From the NCBI RefSeq assembly GCF_028372415.1, contig NC_092875.1:57462919-57526918 (forward strand): a stretch of 64,000 nt of DNA, written 5' to 3'. Every line of letters starts with the position of its first letter. Within the stretch, counting starts at the first letter, position 1. A model generated the notes under the pieces. It was not told where the DNA came from, ran no database searches, and saw only the letters and a list, made by a program, of their open reading frames with translations. Below are positions 8,601-19,127 of this stretch, piece after piece. The DNA comes from Notamacropus eugenii (Eukaryota > Chordata > Mammalia > Diprotodontia > Macropodidae). Both the position numbers and the translations under genes were made by a program.

Positions 8601-10985
8601 AGCTTAAGTCTTCTAGAATTAATTTAGAACATGGAATGTCAGATTGGATGAAGAGTTCAGAATACCTTCATCAGTGTCAACAGGGAATATATAGGCTGGA
8701 GGGGACTTTAGGAAACAGGATCATAGATTTTAGCTGGAATGGACTGAGGAGTCTTCTAGGCTATTTTTATAGATGAGTCAATTTTGGGACCTAAAGAGTT
8801 TAAGTGACTTGCTTAAGGATACACAGATAGCAGAAGCAGGATTTGAACCCAGGCCCTCTGACTCTAAATCCAGCTCACATCAAGCAGATCGCAGGATGAT
8901 AGAGTCAGAGGGACTTTGAAACTTAGGCTAGTGATGCACAAATGACCAAGAGCTGTCCTGCCTTTTTCAAAGCATCCAGGCTGGACAAGGGTCTGTCACA
9001 TCTGAAAACAAGGCTAGTTCCAGAAATTCCAGGTCTGACCTATTGTAACCCCAGTCTATCTGAGATAACTCCCAGAATATACCTTGGTTAATCCTAGTGG
9101 AAACCACTCCCTTTCCCCCCCACTTCCTCCTTCCTTCTCACCCTCCTCTCCCTCGAAAAGGCAGGAAATGATTGTCTAACAGCTGGTGTATCTCCTACTC
9201 TGAAGGCCTCTTTGATTACTTAACAATAGTTCTGTGTGTGTGTGTGTATGTGTGTGTACGTGTGTACATGTGTACGTGTGAAAATAGATTTCACCTCACC
9301 CAGGAAGGCCTCTGTGAACTCCTTGGCAGCTTGGGTAGCAACTTCAGCCAGTTGGCCTTGGGATAGATTTGCCAGCTGGGGATGAGAGGGCTCTAACTCT
9401 TGAATCAAGAGCAAGGAGCCCCATACCTGCTGGGCTAGGGCCTCCTGGGAAATCAGCTTGGCACCATTGTCCCTGCGGAAGTTGCTTCGAAACTGGGCAT
9501 CCCCGCCCACCCCTGCTCCATAGTACTGGGTCAGTAGGTGGCTGAGTGGAGGGAGGGGCTTGGGGCCCCTGCTCAAGTAGTCCCCTAGCAGGGCCCCATC
9601 TAGTGCCCCATTGAGGAAGGCAACAGTGAGGGTAGAGGGGCTCTCAGAGTACAACAAGGAGAAGGTCTTAGGGGCTGAGATTTGGTCCCAACAGCCATCA
9701 GGGCCAAGGCCTTTGGGAGTATGGGTCCCAGGGTCTGGGAGGAAGCCTATGCCTAATGCTCTGGCTAGAGTGACAGCCAGGAGGTTATCCACACTGGTTG
9801 GGGAGTTAGCTTGGACAGGTGGGAGGATAGTGGAATCCAGGGAAATGTCTTCAACATCTTGCGGGGTTGTGCTGACTTGAGGGGCTGATGTAAGTCCGTC
9901 TTCCTTGTGAGCAGCTCTGACTTCAGAAAGGGAAGCTTTGAACTCCAGGGGAATGGCTGTAGACCTTCGACCATGGAGCCCAACCTGGAGCCCTGCCAGA
10001 AGGGGCTCCACAGCCACTGTGGAGCCATCTGGTGCTAGTACTACCCCATGCTCTTGCCCAGAGCCCACTCGGTGCTGGATTAAGCTAGAGGCTAATTCTC
10101 GAAGTTCTGGACCAAGAAGGTCAAACTTGAGCTCTGTTGGAGATGGGGACCCTGAAAGGAAAAGATGCTGGAAGAAGTCCATGGGACTTCCAGACATCAA
10201 AAGTAGACCAGGGGCTGTGGGATGGAGAACTGGTGCTTCTTGCTCTATTTGTGCTAGGATCTGGATAACCGAGTCCATATTCAAAGGGAGAGATGCTGTA
10301 AAGAAAGAGGAAGATGATGACTTGGAGGCTGGCCTGCAGCCTCCAAATTCTGCCCTCTCCTCCTTGCCTCTTTTTGTTGGATTTGGATGAATTTTGCAAC
10401 CAAAGAATTGGGGAATACTCTTATTAATTACTATGTTAGGATCTAGGCTTTCAGTCACAGAGGTATAGGGTATTGGAGCTGGAAGGGGCCTTATAGATTA
10501 TTCACTCCCACCCCTTTATGCAAGAGCTGAAGGGCATTTTAGGCCACAGATTTTAAAGATACTTTTTCAGATGATAACACTGAGGGTCAGAGAAGAAAAG
10601 TGACTTTCCCAAGGTCACACAATAAACCAGTGGCAGAGCCGATCTCTCTAATATACCATAATGTTCACCTCATCCCCCTTTCATCTCCTTCCTTTTAGGT
10701 CCCTCAATCCCTAATTTACCTCTTTTCCCCAAACCTAAACATACTAGCTTCTAGGACACCATACTTTATATCCCTAATATTGACTCCAAATCCCCGTCCC
10801 TCTGGGACTTACTTTCTTGGAGAACCACAGGGAGATAGCTGTTAGATGCTCCAACCCTAGCCCTCTAGACAGACCATGGGAGTCTTCCCTGATACTCCCA
10901 TGGGTGCCTCCCTGAGCACACCTGCCCTGAACTCAGGCCACAACAGGACATCCAGCATGATGAAAACGCATCTCCAGAGCGACAT
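5585..10985 (-). CDS. PGLYRP2: PGLYRP2, N-acetylmuramoyl-L-alanine amidase (peptidoglycan recognition protein 2)
   Basis: PGLYRP2 is a secreted zinc amidase that hydrolyses the bond between muramic acid and the first L-alanine of peptidoglycan; in mammals it is made mainly by liver. Joining the five proposed exons gives about 528 codons, against 576 in human. A signal peptide (residues 1-21) is followed by a region with the family strings SLPLNMDSVIQ, GVVLAPDGSTVAVEPLLAGL, GCWDQ, AFLNGALDG and SQYYGAG, then the PGRP/amidase domain (about 365-520). Expected zinc ligands are His386 (VHHT), His498 (LGHRQ) and Cys506 (TDCPG); the catalytic Tyr is Tyr423 (IGY). Cys395 and Cys401 match the conserved PGRP disulphide. 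NYT at 461 is a glycosylation sequon. The enzyme looks intact. The C-terminal tail of human is not found; exon 5 is tentative. Confidence 0.95.
6040..6312. repeat. 55-bp GC-rich minisatellite
   Basis: GGGGCCTGGAGATCGCG recurs with its CTGGAG at spacings of 55, 55 and 55 bases, then a degenerate unit at 53. About four and a half copies are present. Each unit contains GGGGCGGAGCCAGGGG and several runs of three or more G on the plus strand. It lies directly downstream of the exon 4 donor on the transcribed strand. Confidence 0.9.
6336..6630 (-). CDS. PGLYRP2: PGLYRP2 exon 4: second half of amidase domain
   Basis: The acceptor is CGCCCCGGCAG and the donor TTCAGG|GTGAGC. It encodes FVVGTDGYVYEGRGWHWVGA, GNYTATLP, the LGHRQL zinc His and the TDCPGDALY zinc Cys, ending at STWPRFR. 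The exon is GC-rich, unlike exons 1-3. The frame stays open after the donor for another 110 codons through a tandem repeat, which is more likely intron than protein. Confidence 0.93.
7075..7235 (-). repeat. THER/MIR-type SINE in PGLYRP2 intron 3
   Basis: The plus strand shows TTTGGAACTGGAAGGGACCT, the CCCCCTCATCTGTAAAAGGA block, and TATCCAAGGTCACTAAGTCA, the usual antisense order of this SINE. Confidence 0.65.
7390..7785 (+). mobile_element. L2-type LINE 3' end, interrupted by a SINE, in intron 3
   Basis: The distal part shows the L2 ending: TAGAATGTCAAATCCTTGAG, CCCCAGCACCTCACTCAAT, and AAGCACATAAATGCTTGTTG. The proximal part has the ATGACACTTTTGCTGGTTTT type of 3' UTR. A TA/TG-rich patch and a SINE fragment separate the two. 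Confidence 0.6.
7530..7615 (-). repeat. RTE-tailed SINE fragment
   Basis: TTTTCTTGGCAAAGATACTA and GTGGTTTGCTGTTTACTTCT are the complement of the tail that ends in a GAGTCGGACACGACTGA-type motif in marsupial SINEs. Only the tail half is present, inserted within the L2. Confidence 0.7.
7891..8101 (-). CDS. PGLYRP2: PGLYRP2 exon 3: first half of amidase domain
   Basis: The acceptor is TTTGTCACCCAG and the donor TATAG|GTGGGG. It encodes CPAILPRCRWEAAPYRG, LPLGFLYVHHTYEPHQPC, and GWDDIGY, carrying the first zinc His, the Cys-Cys pair and the catalytic Tyr. The split codon at the 5' junction gives Glu354 where human has Gly. Confidence 0.95.
8110..8690. other. PGLYRP2 intron 2, unique part
   Basis: No repeat or exon was recognised. 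A short CA run occurs near 8232. Confidence 0.4.
8695..8885 (-). repeat. THER/MIR-type SINE in intron 2
   Basis: TTTTAGCTGGAATGGACTGA, AAGTGACTTGCTTAAGGATA and GGATTTGAACCCAGGCCCTC appear in order on the plus strand, as in an antisense copy. Confidence 0.7.
9232..9290. repeat. TG/CA microsatellite beside the exon 2 donor
   Basis: Alternating TGTGTG with TATG and TACG interruptions on the plus strand, so the PGLYRP2 pre-mRNA carries a CA-rich tract beginning about ten bases inside intron 2. Confidence 0.9.
9300..10295 (-). CDS. PGLYRP2: PGLYRP2 exon 2: N-terminal region
   Basis: The exon opens after CTTTCTTTACAG and closes at CCTGG|GTGAGG, adding residues 22-354. Conserved stretches include VVLAPDGSTVAVEPLLAGLQ, DNLLAVTLARALG, GCWDQISAPKTFSLL, FLNGALDGALLGDYLSRGP and AKEFTEAFL. 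A middle segment rich in T, S and P (about residues 180-240) is poorly conserved, as it is in human. The open frame runs past the donor into a microsatellite, but homology stops exactly at the donor. Confidence 0.93.
10465..10650 (-). repeat. THER/MIR-type SINE in PGLYRP2 intron 1
   Basis: TTGGAGCTGGAAGGGGCCTT, the GATGATAACACTGAGGGTCA block and TTCCCAAGGTCACACAATAA show a complete antisense copy. Confidence 0.75.
10922..10985 (-). CDS. PGLYRP2: PGLYRP2 exon 1: start codon and signal peptide
   Basis: It encodes MSLWRCVFIMLDVLLWPEFR plus the first base of an Ala codon, a plausible signal peptide with a hydrophobic core. The donor is CAG|GTGTGC. The join to exon 2 yields A-SLPLNMDSVIQ, matching human TASLPLLMDSVIQ, which supports both start and splice. 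A TTCTTACAG acceptor-like site 37 bases upstream of the ATG could mean that a noncoding first exon lies further upstream. Confidence 0.85.
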
Positions 10986-12920
10986 TGCAGAGCCTGAGCC
11001 AAGGGGCTCCTCAGAGAAGATCCTGTAAGAACCACAGCAATTAAAGGTGAAGTTCAGGGGTTTGATGCTGCCCCTGGTAAGAAGATTTGGGTGATAGAGG
11101 GAGGGAGGCTTCCACCTGCCACAGGAAAAGAGAAGGAGGAAGTTGAATGAGGTGATTAAGGACTCTATCCTCTCCAGACTGGAACTGCAGCTTTGGAGCT
11201 GGCTTCCTCTCCCTTGTGTCCTCTCTACCTCTTCTGATTGGGGATGACATGGAACTGAGATCCAGAGGTCCCAGATGGACCAACCTGGGGTCAGGGAACC
11301 TGAAGAGGGTAGAATGGGTTACACAGAGCAGGATGTGTGAGTAGGGCATCTCCCCCTCTTCCTGGTAAAGGAGTAAGTTCATGTCCTGGTACCAAGACAC
11401 TTTTTGCCATTGGCTTCCAGAGGAGGCCTAGTGGAGCCTGGCCATAACTTATGGAGGACCCCCATTCCCATCACTCCCCATCCTCTCCTCTCTGTGTCTC
11501 CCATTCTCCTCAGTCATGCCCTGCTCTGCCAGGCACAGTTCACGGACCTGTTGGGGGCAGAGGGAGGAGTCCCATTGTCTCTCCTCTTTTCCTTTCAGCA
11601 GTCTTTCCTGAACAGGGTGGGACCCAGATAAAGAAGGATTGGTCTTTCATACTTAACTGGGAACCCTATGTGAATCCCTTTCCTTCACCTGCCTCTCAAA
11701 CCCTCCTACATATATGAACAATTTTGGTGGCATTAATTTTGGAGTCTTTGTCTCCTCCCTTCTCCTGCTGTGCCCTCTGTTCAAGTGATCTCAAAACTTC
11801 TTGTAGACACAACCTCCTCCCTCTCCAGTTCTGGACAATAAAGATCAAGGCCGACTTTCCCCATTTGCCAGAAGGGCAAACAGAGGCCAAAACAAGGGGG
11901 TAGCCTGTTACTGCTAGTATTCCTTCTGCTTCTGGGTGAAAAGTGTCAGGTACAGCTAGACCAGGACATAAGATTCCTCCCATAGAGCTACATCAGGGAT
12001 AGCACTATTACTTACCTGGGGAGTCCTAGGTTCCAGCCCTGGTATATACAACTGTAAAGACAGGTTGGCTGGGGGGGTGGTAGTGGTGTTCCTGTGATTT
12101 GGGGAGGTCACCATACACCAACACCTCCCAGATACTTGGGGACCAGTCTTCTTGATTGAGGGGGCAGAAGGGTACAACCCAAAGATTTCTCCTAGTTTCC
12201 TTCTCAGAGAAGGAAAGACATCTACCTAGGGAGTTGGAGATGAGAGTAGGGCCCCAGAATTGTCACACTTCATGGATCAGGATATAGTAGAGCTCTAAAT
12301 GCTGTTCCTCCCCCACATTTATCTTGTGACTCTTCTGCCCTTTCAAGGTGCTCCCCACCCCTCCAACAACCTCCCCAGGTTCCCATCCTCACCTCTTTTT
12401 GTTGATCTGGGCAAGGGACTTGGGTGTCCTGGCTCCTGGGCCTCTACTTTCACTCCCCAGGCTTTCACTGTAAAATGAGAAGGTTGGATCTCTCTTTCCA
12501 AAATCTCTCTTTCTAAAATTTAAGATCCTATAAGCAAATCTGTTCCAGCAACTAGCCCGAGTTGGGAGGCAGAGGTGACCTCACCCAGGGCAAAGTAGAG
12601 CTTCCCTGCATTGGTCTCAGGGATCTAGAGGCTGAATACCCACTGCTGGTCTAGCTGTCTGCCCTTTATCCTGTCACAGGCGGGGTAGCAGACTCCCAAG
12701 TGGCTGTTGCTGTGGTAGATTTCTTCACTAACTGGGACTCAGAGCCTGGGAAGTTCCCATGGTGGCCCAAAAGAAACTGTAGCAATGGTAAGGGGAGGGG
12801 CAGCACAGCTAGGAAATCCCCTGCTGGAGACAGAAAGGGCTACCCAAAACTGAATAAGGGGAAGTCCATGCTGGACCCCTGTATGTATTCTCTGGTTTTG
12901 TATCTAAGTGGGAAAGAGCT
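10986..12920. promoter_or_regulatory. PGLYRP2 upstream region, promoter not resolved
   Basis: This is the 5' flank of PGLYRP2 on the minus strand. There is no CpG island and no convincing TATA box near the ATG. An acceptor-like TTCTTACAG at 11023 suggests that a noncoding first exon may lie within this stretch. No coding similarity to another gene was seen. Confidence 0.35.
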
Positions 12921-12924
12921 ATAT

Positions 12925-13100
12925 CATCAATAGTTGTCCAAAAGTTGGAACGGCCTGCCTCGACTCCTCATCAGAAACTGGATGGCCACTTGGCAGGTAC
13001 ACTTTAGAGTAAGAATGCCTGATCAATTACATATTAGACTAGGTCATCATTGCGGTACCTTTTTGATACAGAGATGCTGTGACCTGATGATTCTTTAGCT
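12925..13100 (+). mobile_element. Possible CR1/L3-type LINE 3' fragment
   Basis: TTGTCCAAAAGTTGGAACGG, GCCTGCCTCGACTCCTC and AAACTGGATGGCCACTTGGC match the pattern of CR1/L3 3' UTRs as I remember them. The copy is old and short. Confidence 0.4.
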
Positions 13101-13339
13101 ATGAGTACTTAGGTCAACTAGTCCCTAAATGGCACAAGGGACAGAGTCACAGAGTGATGAGGGGGACAGAATTTGGTTTAGGATAACCGTAGCTGACATT
13201 GATATTGGCTTTATGATTTCTGAAGTGATTGCTATCCATAACCCCATTTAATCTTTACATCGTCTCTTATGAGACCCATAGATTGATGATTTCGTTGTTC
13301 TCAGAAACTCCCAGATACGTTCTAGAGCTCTCTGGATAT

Positions 13340-13640
13340 CACCAATTATAAATAGATAATTAATAGTCTCCGGAGGAAGAGGGACTTGCCCAAGTTACTC
13401 AGCAGTATGTGTCAGAGGCAGGGCTTGGACCCAGGTCATTCTGCTTCCAAGGTAGTCTTCTTCCCAATGCCCCATGATTCTTCTACAGGTAGGTACCCCC
13501 ATTTTATAGATGAGGTTACTGAGACTTAGAGAAGTGAGGAGACTTGTCTAAGGTCACTCAGCTAGCTAGTAAGTGCTAGGGACAGGATTTGAAACTGCAT
13601 CCATGCTGACAGGCTTTTTCCACCCTGCCATATTGCTTTT
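13340..13640 (-). repeat. Two adjacent MIR-type SINE fragments
   Basis: The first shows GGACTTGCCCAAGTTACTCA and GGGCTTGGACCCAGGTCATT; the second shows TTTTATAGATGAGGTTACTG, CTAAGGTCACTCAGC and GACAGGATTTGAAACTGCA. Both are antisense. Confidence 0.65.
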
Positions 13641-13984
13641 CTGCAGTCTAGTGTGAAAGGCAGAATTTTGGCTGGGATTTGGTTTAGAATTAAGGTGAAA
13701 ATCATTGCTAGTATAGAGGTCAGAGTCAAATTTGTTAGATTCATGTTAGGTTGAAGGTTTGCATCACTGTTAGGATTAGAATTTGGGTCAGTTTGGGCCA
13801 GGGTCTGAGTCAGAGATATGCTTAGCTAGTTTAATGTTAGGATTGGGATTACAGTTAGAACTGGGACAGGATTAGTGATAGAAAGATATTCATTCATTCA
13901 AGTTTTTCTGAGCTTGTTTTGTGTAAGATACTGTGCTGAGTACCTTGACCTATTGTTCTCATCTTGCTCATTCCTTTCCTTAAG

Positions 13985-14215
13985 TAACTCCTTCTATCAA
14001 TGGAATGTGGTAGAAAGAACATTGGGTAGTGAATCAGAAGCCGTGGTATGAGTCTTGACCCTTCCACTCGCTGCTTCTCCTCTGCTATGTGCTCCTTTAC
14101 TGTGTGACCTTGGGTAAACCATTTAACTTCCTTTGGCCTGTTTTCTCATCCTTTAGATGAGGTGCTTAGACTATCTCTCTAGTCTATCCAGCTTTAAATC
14201 TTGGTACTCCTGACT
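13985..14215 (+). repeat. THER/MIR-type SINE
   Basis: AGAACATTGGGTAGTGAATC, TGTGACCTTGGGTAAACCAT and the TTTTCTCATCCTTTAGATGA block are in sense order. Confidence 0.65.
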
Positions 14216-14695
14216 GCTCTACTCCTTTGTCAGAGTTTCTGAACACTTCAGAAAGAAAACACACAGGCCTATTTATGGGAGTTAAGCCTTACTGGGTCCT
14301 CTTTGTTGCAAACTATGGGCATATAGGGTCAAGAGCATATAGAGTTGAGGGACTGACACAAGATCCTGTGGAGGGAATAACTTCAGGATACCACTCCAGG
14401 CTTCTCTATGAGTGGGAGAAATTTCACAGTCACTCCCAGTGAAAGGCAATGTGGGTCCCAGGAACAGTCCTCCTCTACTTTCAACACGGGGTGCTGGGAG
14501 AAGGAGTGGCTCATTTTCGAAAGAGTCTAAAATATGCAAGAATGGATGCCCCTGGAGGCAAGTGGGCTAAGGTGGTGCCAAGGTGACAGGACTCTGAGGG
14601 TCATAGCTTGGTAGCTGGGGAGGGTGTTGGGTGCTTAGGATGAGCTGGAGGGTGGCTGAGAGTATGATCTTTGATTCTCTTTTGATTAACTTCCT
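14216..14695. other. Intergenic, nothing recognised
   Basis: Short open frames occur on both strands but none has a recognisable domain or splice context. Confidence 0.4.
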
Positions 14696-14699
14696 TTCA

Positions 14700-15015
14700 C
14701 ATTCCCTAGAGATCACTTGGTCTTACCACCCTTCCAAACTCTCCTTTCTTCGCAAATCCTCGACCTTGCTTAGCAGATGACCTTGACTCCTACTTCACTG
14801 AGAGGATTGATGCCATCTTTTGTGAACTCCCTCATCTCCTTGGAAAACTGTTCTGTTCCCTTCCCTTCAGTCTCTTCTCCTTGTCAAAGCTAATTTCTCC
14901 GCTGGTGGGCTTGGTGCCATTACTGCTTTCCTTTTGTGGGACCTTGCTCAATCTTTCTCTCTCTACTGGCTTCTTTCCTGCTGCCTGAAAACATGCTTAG
15001 TAGGTTTCCTGTATG
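14700..15015 (+). mobile_element. L2-type LINE, decayed ORF2 part
   Basis: CTTGACTCCTACTTCACTGA, TTGATGCCATCTTTTGTGAA and CTCCCTCATCTCC resemble the L2 region upstream of the reverse transcriptase core. It ends at an A-run. Confidence 0.45.
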
Positions 15016-15054
15016 CAAAAAAAAAAAAAAGCCTTTACTCCACCTTGCCACTCC

Positions 15055-15115
15055 TTCAAATTAAAAATTCAAACTAAACTAAATTAAATTAAATTAAAAT
15101 CAAATTAAAAATCAT
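15055..15115. repeat. AAATT-type simple repeat
   Basis: AACTAAATTAAATTAAATTA with further AAATC variants forms an A-rich pentamer array next to an A14 run. Confidence 0.85.
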
Positions 15116-15174
15116 TTTATCTTTTTTTCCTCCCATTTATTGGCAGACTTCTAGAGAGAGGAGTGTACCTTGAT

Positions 15175-15535
15175 TTCTTCGCCACCTCAATAAATATTTG
15201 AGTGCCAGGCACTGGGTTAAGCTCTAGGGATGCAAAGAAAGGCAAAAGACAGTCACTGACCTTAAGGAGCTCAGAGTCTAATGGGGAAGACAGTATACAT
15301 GCAAACAGCTATGTGCAAACAAGTTATATATAGGATAAAAAGGAGATAATCAACAGAAAGAAGGCATTGGAATTAAGAGGAATGGAGAAGGGCTTCCTGT
15401 AGAGGATGGAATTTTAGCTGGGATATGAGGGCAACCAGGAGATATAGATGAGAAGAGATAGTGTTCCAGGCATGGGGGTCAGCAAGGGTAAATGCCTAAA
15501 TCTGGGTGATGGTGTGTCTTGTTCAAGGAACAGCC
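15175..15535 (-). mobile_element. L2-type LINE 3' part
   Basis: On the plus strand the complement of the L2 3' end is seen: AATAAATATTTGAGTGCCAG, GGGATGCAAAGAAAGGCAAA, AAGGAGCTCAGAGTCTAATG, and GGAGAAGGGCTTCCTGTAGA. Confidence 0.8.
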
Positions 15536-15539
15536 AGTA

Positions 15540-16618
15540 GACTGGCTTCTGTCTCCACCAGCCAACTGAAACTGCTGTCTCTAAGTTCACAATGACCTTC
15601 TAGTGAACAGATATGTGATATTTTCTCATTCCTGTCTTTCTTGACCTTTTTTGATCAAGCAACACTGATGACAAGTCCCTCCTCATGGATGATCCCTTCT
15701 CACTTGACTTTTGTGCTGCCATTATTTCCTTCATCCTATACTGGTCTAAACACTGTCAGTCAGTCTTCTTCAGCAGTGGGTCTTCCTCCTTCTGCAAAGG
15801 CAATCTCCTCTTCTCTGCCTATTCCTTTTCTTTTGGCATTTCATCCATGTACATACATTACTCTTCATGTGACTTGGTCAAATTACTTAACTTTCCTGGG
15901 TCTCAGTTTCCTCATCTGAAAAATGAGGGTGTTGGACTATCAGGTCTTTGAATTCCTCTCTAGTTTGGCTTTGTGGTGTCAGTTACCACCTTTATGCAGA
16001 TGTCTCCTAGATATATTTATCTAGCTCCAGCTAGATTTATCCAATCCCTGGATTCAAAGCTAGTTGCATTTCTAATTGTCTGGTGTACACCACCCTGATG
16101 TTCTGAGCACACCTCAAATTCATCATAGTTAAAGTTGAACTCATCTTCTCCTCAACACACCTGTGTCCTCTCCCAACTTCGCCACCATTTTCTTAGTCAT
16201 CCTTGACTCTTTCTTCTCTTGCCACATGCAGTCAAGTTGCCAACCCTTTCATTTCTATCTCTACAATGTCTCTTGTATCCATAAACTTATCATAACTCCA
16301 TTTCCACCTCCCTATTATAAACCTTCATCACCTCTATCCTGGATTAATATAACATTCTTTTAACTGGTAATTATTGCCTTTATTCTCTCTTATCTACAAT
16401 TCATTCTTTCATAGTGTCAAAGTAATGTTAGTGCATGCCATTTCCCACTGAAAGATCTTCGATGACTCCTTATGACCAACATTTAATGCTTTCTACAATG
16501 TGTCTCTATCCTACCTTTCTGTCTCATTTTATACAACTTCCTGTCACAAACTCTATGTTCTAATAAAATTAGGCCAGTCACTTCATCTTGCTCTTTTTCA
16601 CCTCTAACTCTTCACAGA
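15540..16618 (+). mobile_element. L2-type LINE, ORF2 to 3' UTR, decayed
   Basis: CTGCTGTCTCTAAGTTCACA, TATGCAGATGTCTCCTAGAT, CAAAGTAATGTTAGTGCAT and TTCCCACTGAAAGATCTTC follow the order of L2 from reverse transcriptase to 3' UTR. A SINE fragment sits inside near 15865-15975. Confidence 0.65.
15865..15975 (+). repeat. MIR-type SINE fragment inside L2
   Basis: TGTGACTTGGTCAAATTACT, CCTGGGTCTCAGTTTCCTCA and AAATGAGGGTGTTGGACTAT are in sense order; the head is missing. Confidence 0.7.
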
Positions 16619-16689
16619 ATTACAGAATGTGAGTCAGAAGGGACTGCAGTGACCATCAATTTCAACCCATAGACGGAAGCAGGGAATGT

Positions 16690-17912
16690 AAACTGTGCCC
16701 CATTGGCCAAATCTAACCCATTACATGACCTGTAAGCTGAGAATAGTTTTCACATTTTAACATAAAGTTTTAATGGAATACAGTCACCCTCATTTGTTTA
16801 CTCACTATTTATGGTTGGCTTTTCCGTTGTAACAGCAGAACTGAATAGTTGTATGGGAAACCATATGTGGCTCTCTCATCACTTCTCACTGATGCTAACT
16901 GTACTACAAATCAGTGATGCAGTTATAAATCAACAACATTTTGAATGCCATGTGCATCGCTATATCATGACTTTTTTCTTAATTATTAGTTTATAAATAT
17001 CATGTCAAAAGAAGAAGAGGAGGAAAAAGTTTTATGATTTTTTTTTTTAGTTCAGGGCTGAGATTGAAGTATTTCTGAATGAGAAGTATCCTCAATCACT
17101 ACTATTCAACACTAAATGGCTTTGGAAATGAACTTTTGCTCAGATTTGATGATGTTTTTAATGAGTTCAACCTAAAATTAAAAGACAAAATAGAGCTTAT
17201 ATATGAAACATACTTCCTGTTCTGTTAAAAGTTAAAATAAGAAGTAAGATCCCCATTCCCCCACAAATTTGCAGTGAATAGATTTTTATGAGGTCAAATT
17301 ACCATTTCAGCAATATTCTTTGGACCTCAGTGTAAGTGAAAAAGAAATTTCCACATTTCAAAATCCATTTAACTGTAAAATTGAGGAACTACCACCTAAT
17401 CTTCAATTGGAAGTGATTAATCTGCAATGTAATGACCCGCTAAAAGTCAAATATCAAGAGAAGAATCTAAAGAGATTCTGTAAATTCTTTCCAAATAATG
17501 AATATGGTCAATTAAAACCAAATTCTCCTGGATTTATATCAATATTTAGCAGTAACTATCAGTTTGAAAAGACATTTTTCAAACATAAAATATATAAAAT
17601 CTCATTACAGATCAGCATTAACAGATGAACAATTTGCCCTTGATTTTGATGATGGGGAACTTTGAATTCCAATTAGCAAAATGTTATCCTCCTAAAAAAA
17701 AGAAGTCTATTCTTATTAGTAGACCTGTATTATAAAAATTGTATTCATTTATTATATTTAATTTCATTGACAAAAAATTGTGGAAATTTGTTTTCTCTTG
17801 TTGCATACCTGTGTAAAATAACTTGATTTAGCTCTTGACCCGTAAAGTCCAAAATATTGACTATCTGGTTCTTTATAAAAAAAAAAAATTGCCAAATCTT
17901 AGGGTCCAGGAC
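16690..17912 (+). mobile_element. hAT (Charlie-like) DNA transposon, internally deleted
   Basis: The left part has CATAAAGTTTTAATGGAATA with CAGTCACCCTCATTTGTTTA, and the right part has AAAGTCCAAAATATTGACTA with TCTGGTTCTTTATAAA, a pair of ends known from Charlie-type elements. Inside, residues of a hAT transposase C-terminus are readable at 17320-17628 (LPPNLQLEVINLQCNDPLK, FCKFFPNNEYGQL, then TFFKHK). A start-like ATG at 17002 precedes a broken N-terminal part. At about 1.2 kb it is far shorter than an autonomous element of about 3 kb. Confidence 0.7.
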
Positions 17913-18189
17913 CTAGATCAAAGGAATGCCTATCATAAAACCAAAAGTGACCATGCAGATTCTTCTTGAAAATGTCCAAAGAGGGAGAAACAAACCTCTC
18001 TCTCTCACATCCCACTTTGGGATAGCTCTTGTTAGAAAATTTTTACTGATATCAAGCTGGAATAGATCTCTCTGCAACTTCTACTTGATTCTCCCTTTAA
18101 CCTCAAACAGAACAAATGCCTTGAGGCTTCTGTCCTTCAGCCAGCCTGTGAGTAGTGTGAGCTACCTGAATGGGAATCTAGTCAGTTGA

Positions 18190-18394
18190 GTAACTCAACT
18201 CATCCTCTCTCTCTCTCTCCTTCTCCTCTCCAAAGGAGGGTAAATTTTGATGACCTGAAGCTCCCCAGTTAATTTGGGGTTTACTGGCTAGATTCCTGCT
18301 TCCTACCTGCCTACCTTCTTTCTTTCTTCCTTTCATCTCTCTCTGTCTCTCTCTGTCTCCCTCTCTCTTCCTCTCTCTCTTCCTTCTCACTCAT
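18190..18394. repeat. CT-rich low-complexity tract
   Basis: Runs of CTCTCTCTCT, TTTCTTTCTTCC and CTGTCTCTCTCTGTCTC, with a short unique patch between, lie directly before the SINE that follows. Confidence 0.8.
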
Positions 18395-18868
18395 TTCACT
18401 CTCGAGCTCATGGACTGGATCACAATAGGTCCCTGCTCAAGCTCTACTTAATGCTATATTTTGGGCCCTCCTGCCTCAGAGTGAATGTCAATGGTAACTG
18501 TTTCTCTTTTGACCAGCAACCTTGAGGGTCTTCCCCTCCCAGTTTGACTTTTTTTCTTTTTTTATGATTAAAGGGACCATCTCTTGACTGACTTCTTAAA
18601 AATGCCTATTCACTGAATGGGTGCATCTCACTCAAAGTGAGAACCTGAAAAGGCCTTGGCCTAAAAGGACCAGGATCTCCCATTGCATCCTGAGCCATCT
18701 CTGGTTGTCCTGATCTGTAGCTTGCCACTTGACCCAGATGGCTCTGGAGGAGAAAGTGAGGCTGGTCACCTTGCACAGCCCTCCCTCACTCAAATCCAAG
18801 TCAACTGAAAGTCATGTCATCATCTCCCTGATGTCATGATCCTCTTCAAGGATGAAAGACAAACATGA
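18395..18868 (+). repeat. LINE-tailed SINE, full length
   Basis: The head is TTTCACTCTCGAGCTCATGG; the middle has GACCAGCAACCTTGAGGGTC; the body has GCATCCTGAGCCATCTCTGG and GATGGCTCTGGAGGAGAAAG; the tail is GATCCTCTTCAAGGATGAAA then GACAAAC. This is the best-preserved plus-strand example of the family that recurs eight times in this window. It resembles the WSINE/WALLSI SINEs described in Australian marsupials; the name is not certain. Confidence 0.75.
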
Positions 18869-18874
18869 CAAGGC

Positions 18875-19125
18875 CAGTTCCTTTAGATGCCCTTTATATG
18901 TTATTGACTCCAGGCTTTCACCAACCTGGATGCCCTCGTCTGGACATTCTCTAGGACCTTCTCCAACCATGGTGCCCCAAACTGAATACAGCACTTCATT
19001 TGAGGTCTTACTAACAAGGGCAGAGCACAATGGGATTATTCCTCTTCTTCCCACCAATTCCCAATTCCTGGGAACTGTGCTTCTCTTTAAGTAGCCCAAG
19101 ATTCCATTTGCTCTTTTGGATACCA
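18875..19125 (-). mobile_element. CR1/L3-type LINE, reverse transcriptase C-terminal part (1 of 2)
   Basis: On the minus strand KRANGILGYLKRSTVPRN, then IPLCSALVSKTSNEVLYSVW is readable. This corresponds to the KANGILGCIKRS and PLYSALVRPHLEYCVQFW strings of CR1-like reverse transcriptases. The frame is broken. Confidence 0.75.
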
Positions 19126-19127
19126 CA

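Noticed and set aside
9220-9299. Extension of PGLYRP2 exon 2 into a THVHTYTHIHTHT-type tail
   Set aside because: This is translation of the CA microsatellite past a good splice donor; homology to PGLYRP2 stops exactly at that donor.
18178-18390. R/E/K-rich frame MRRKRERKREGDRERQ
   Set aside because: Translation of a CT/GA-rich low-complexity tract.
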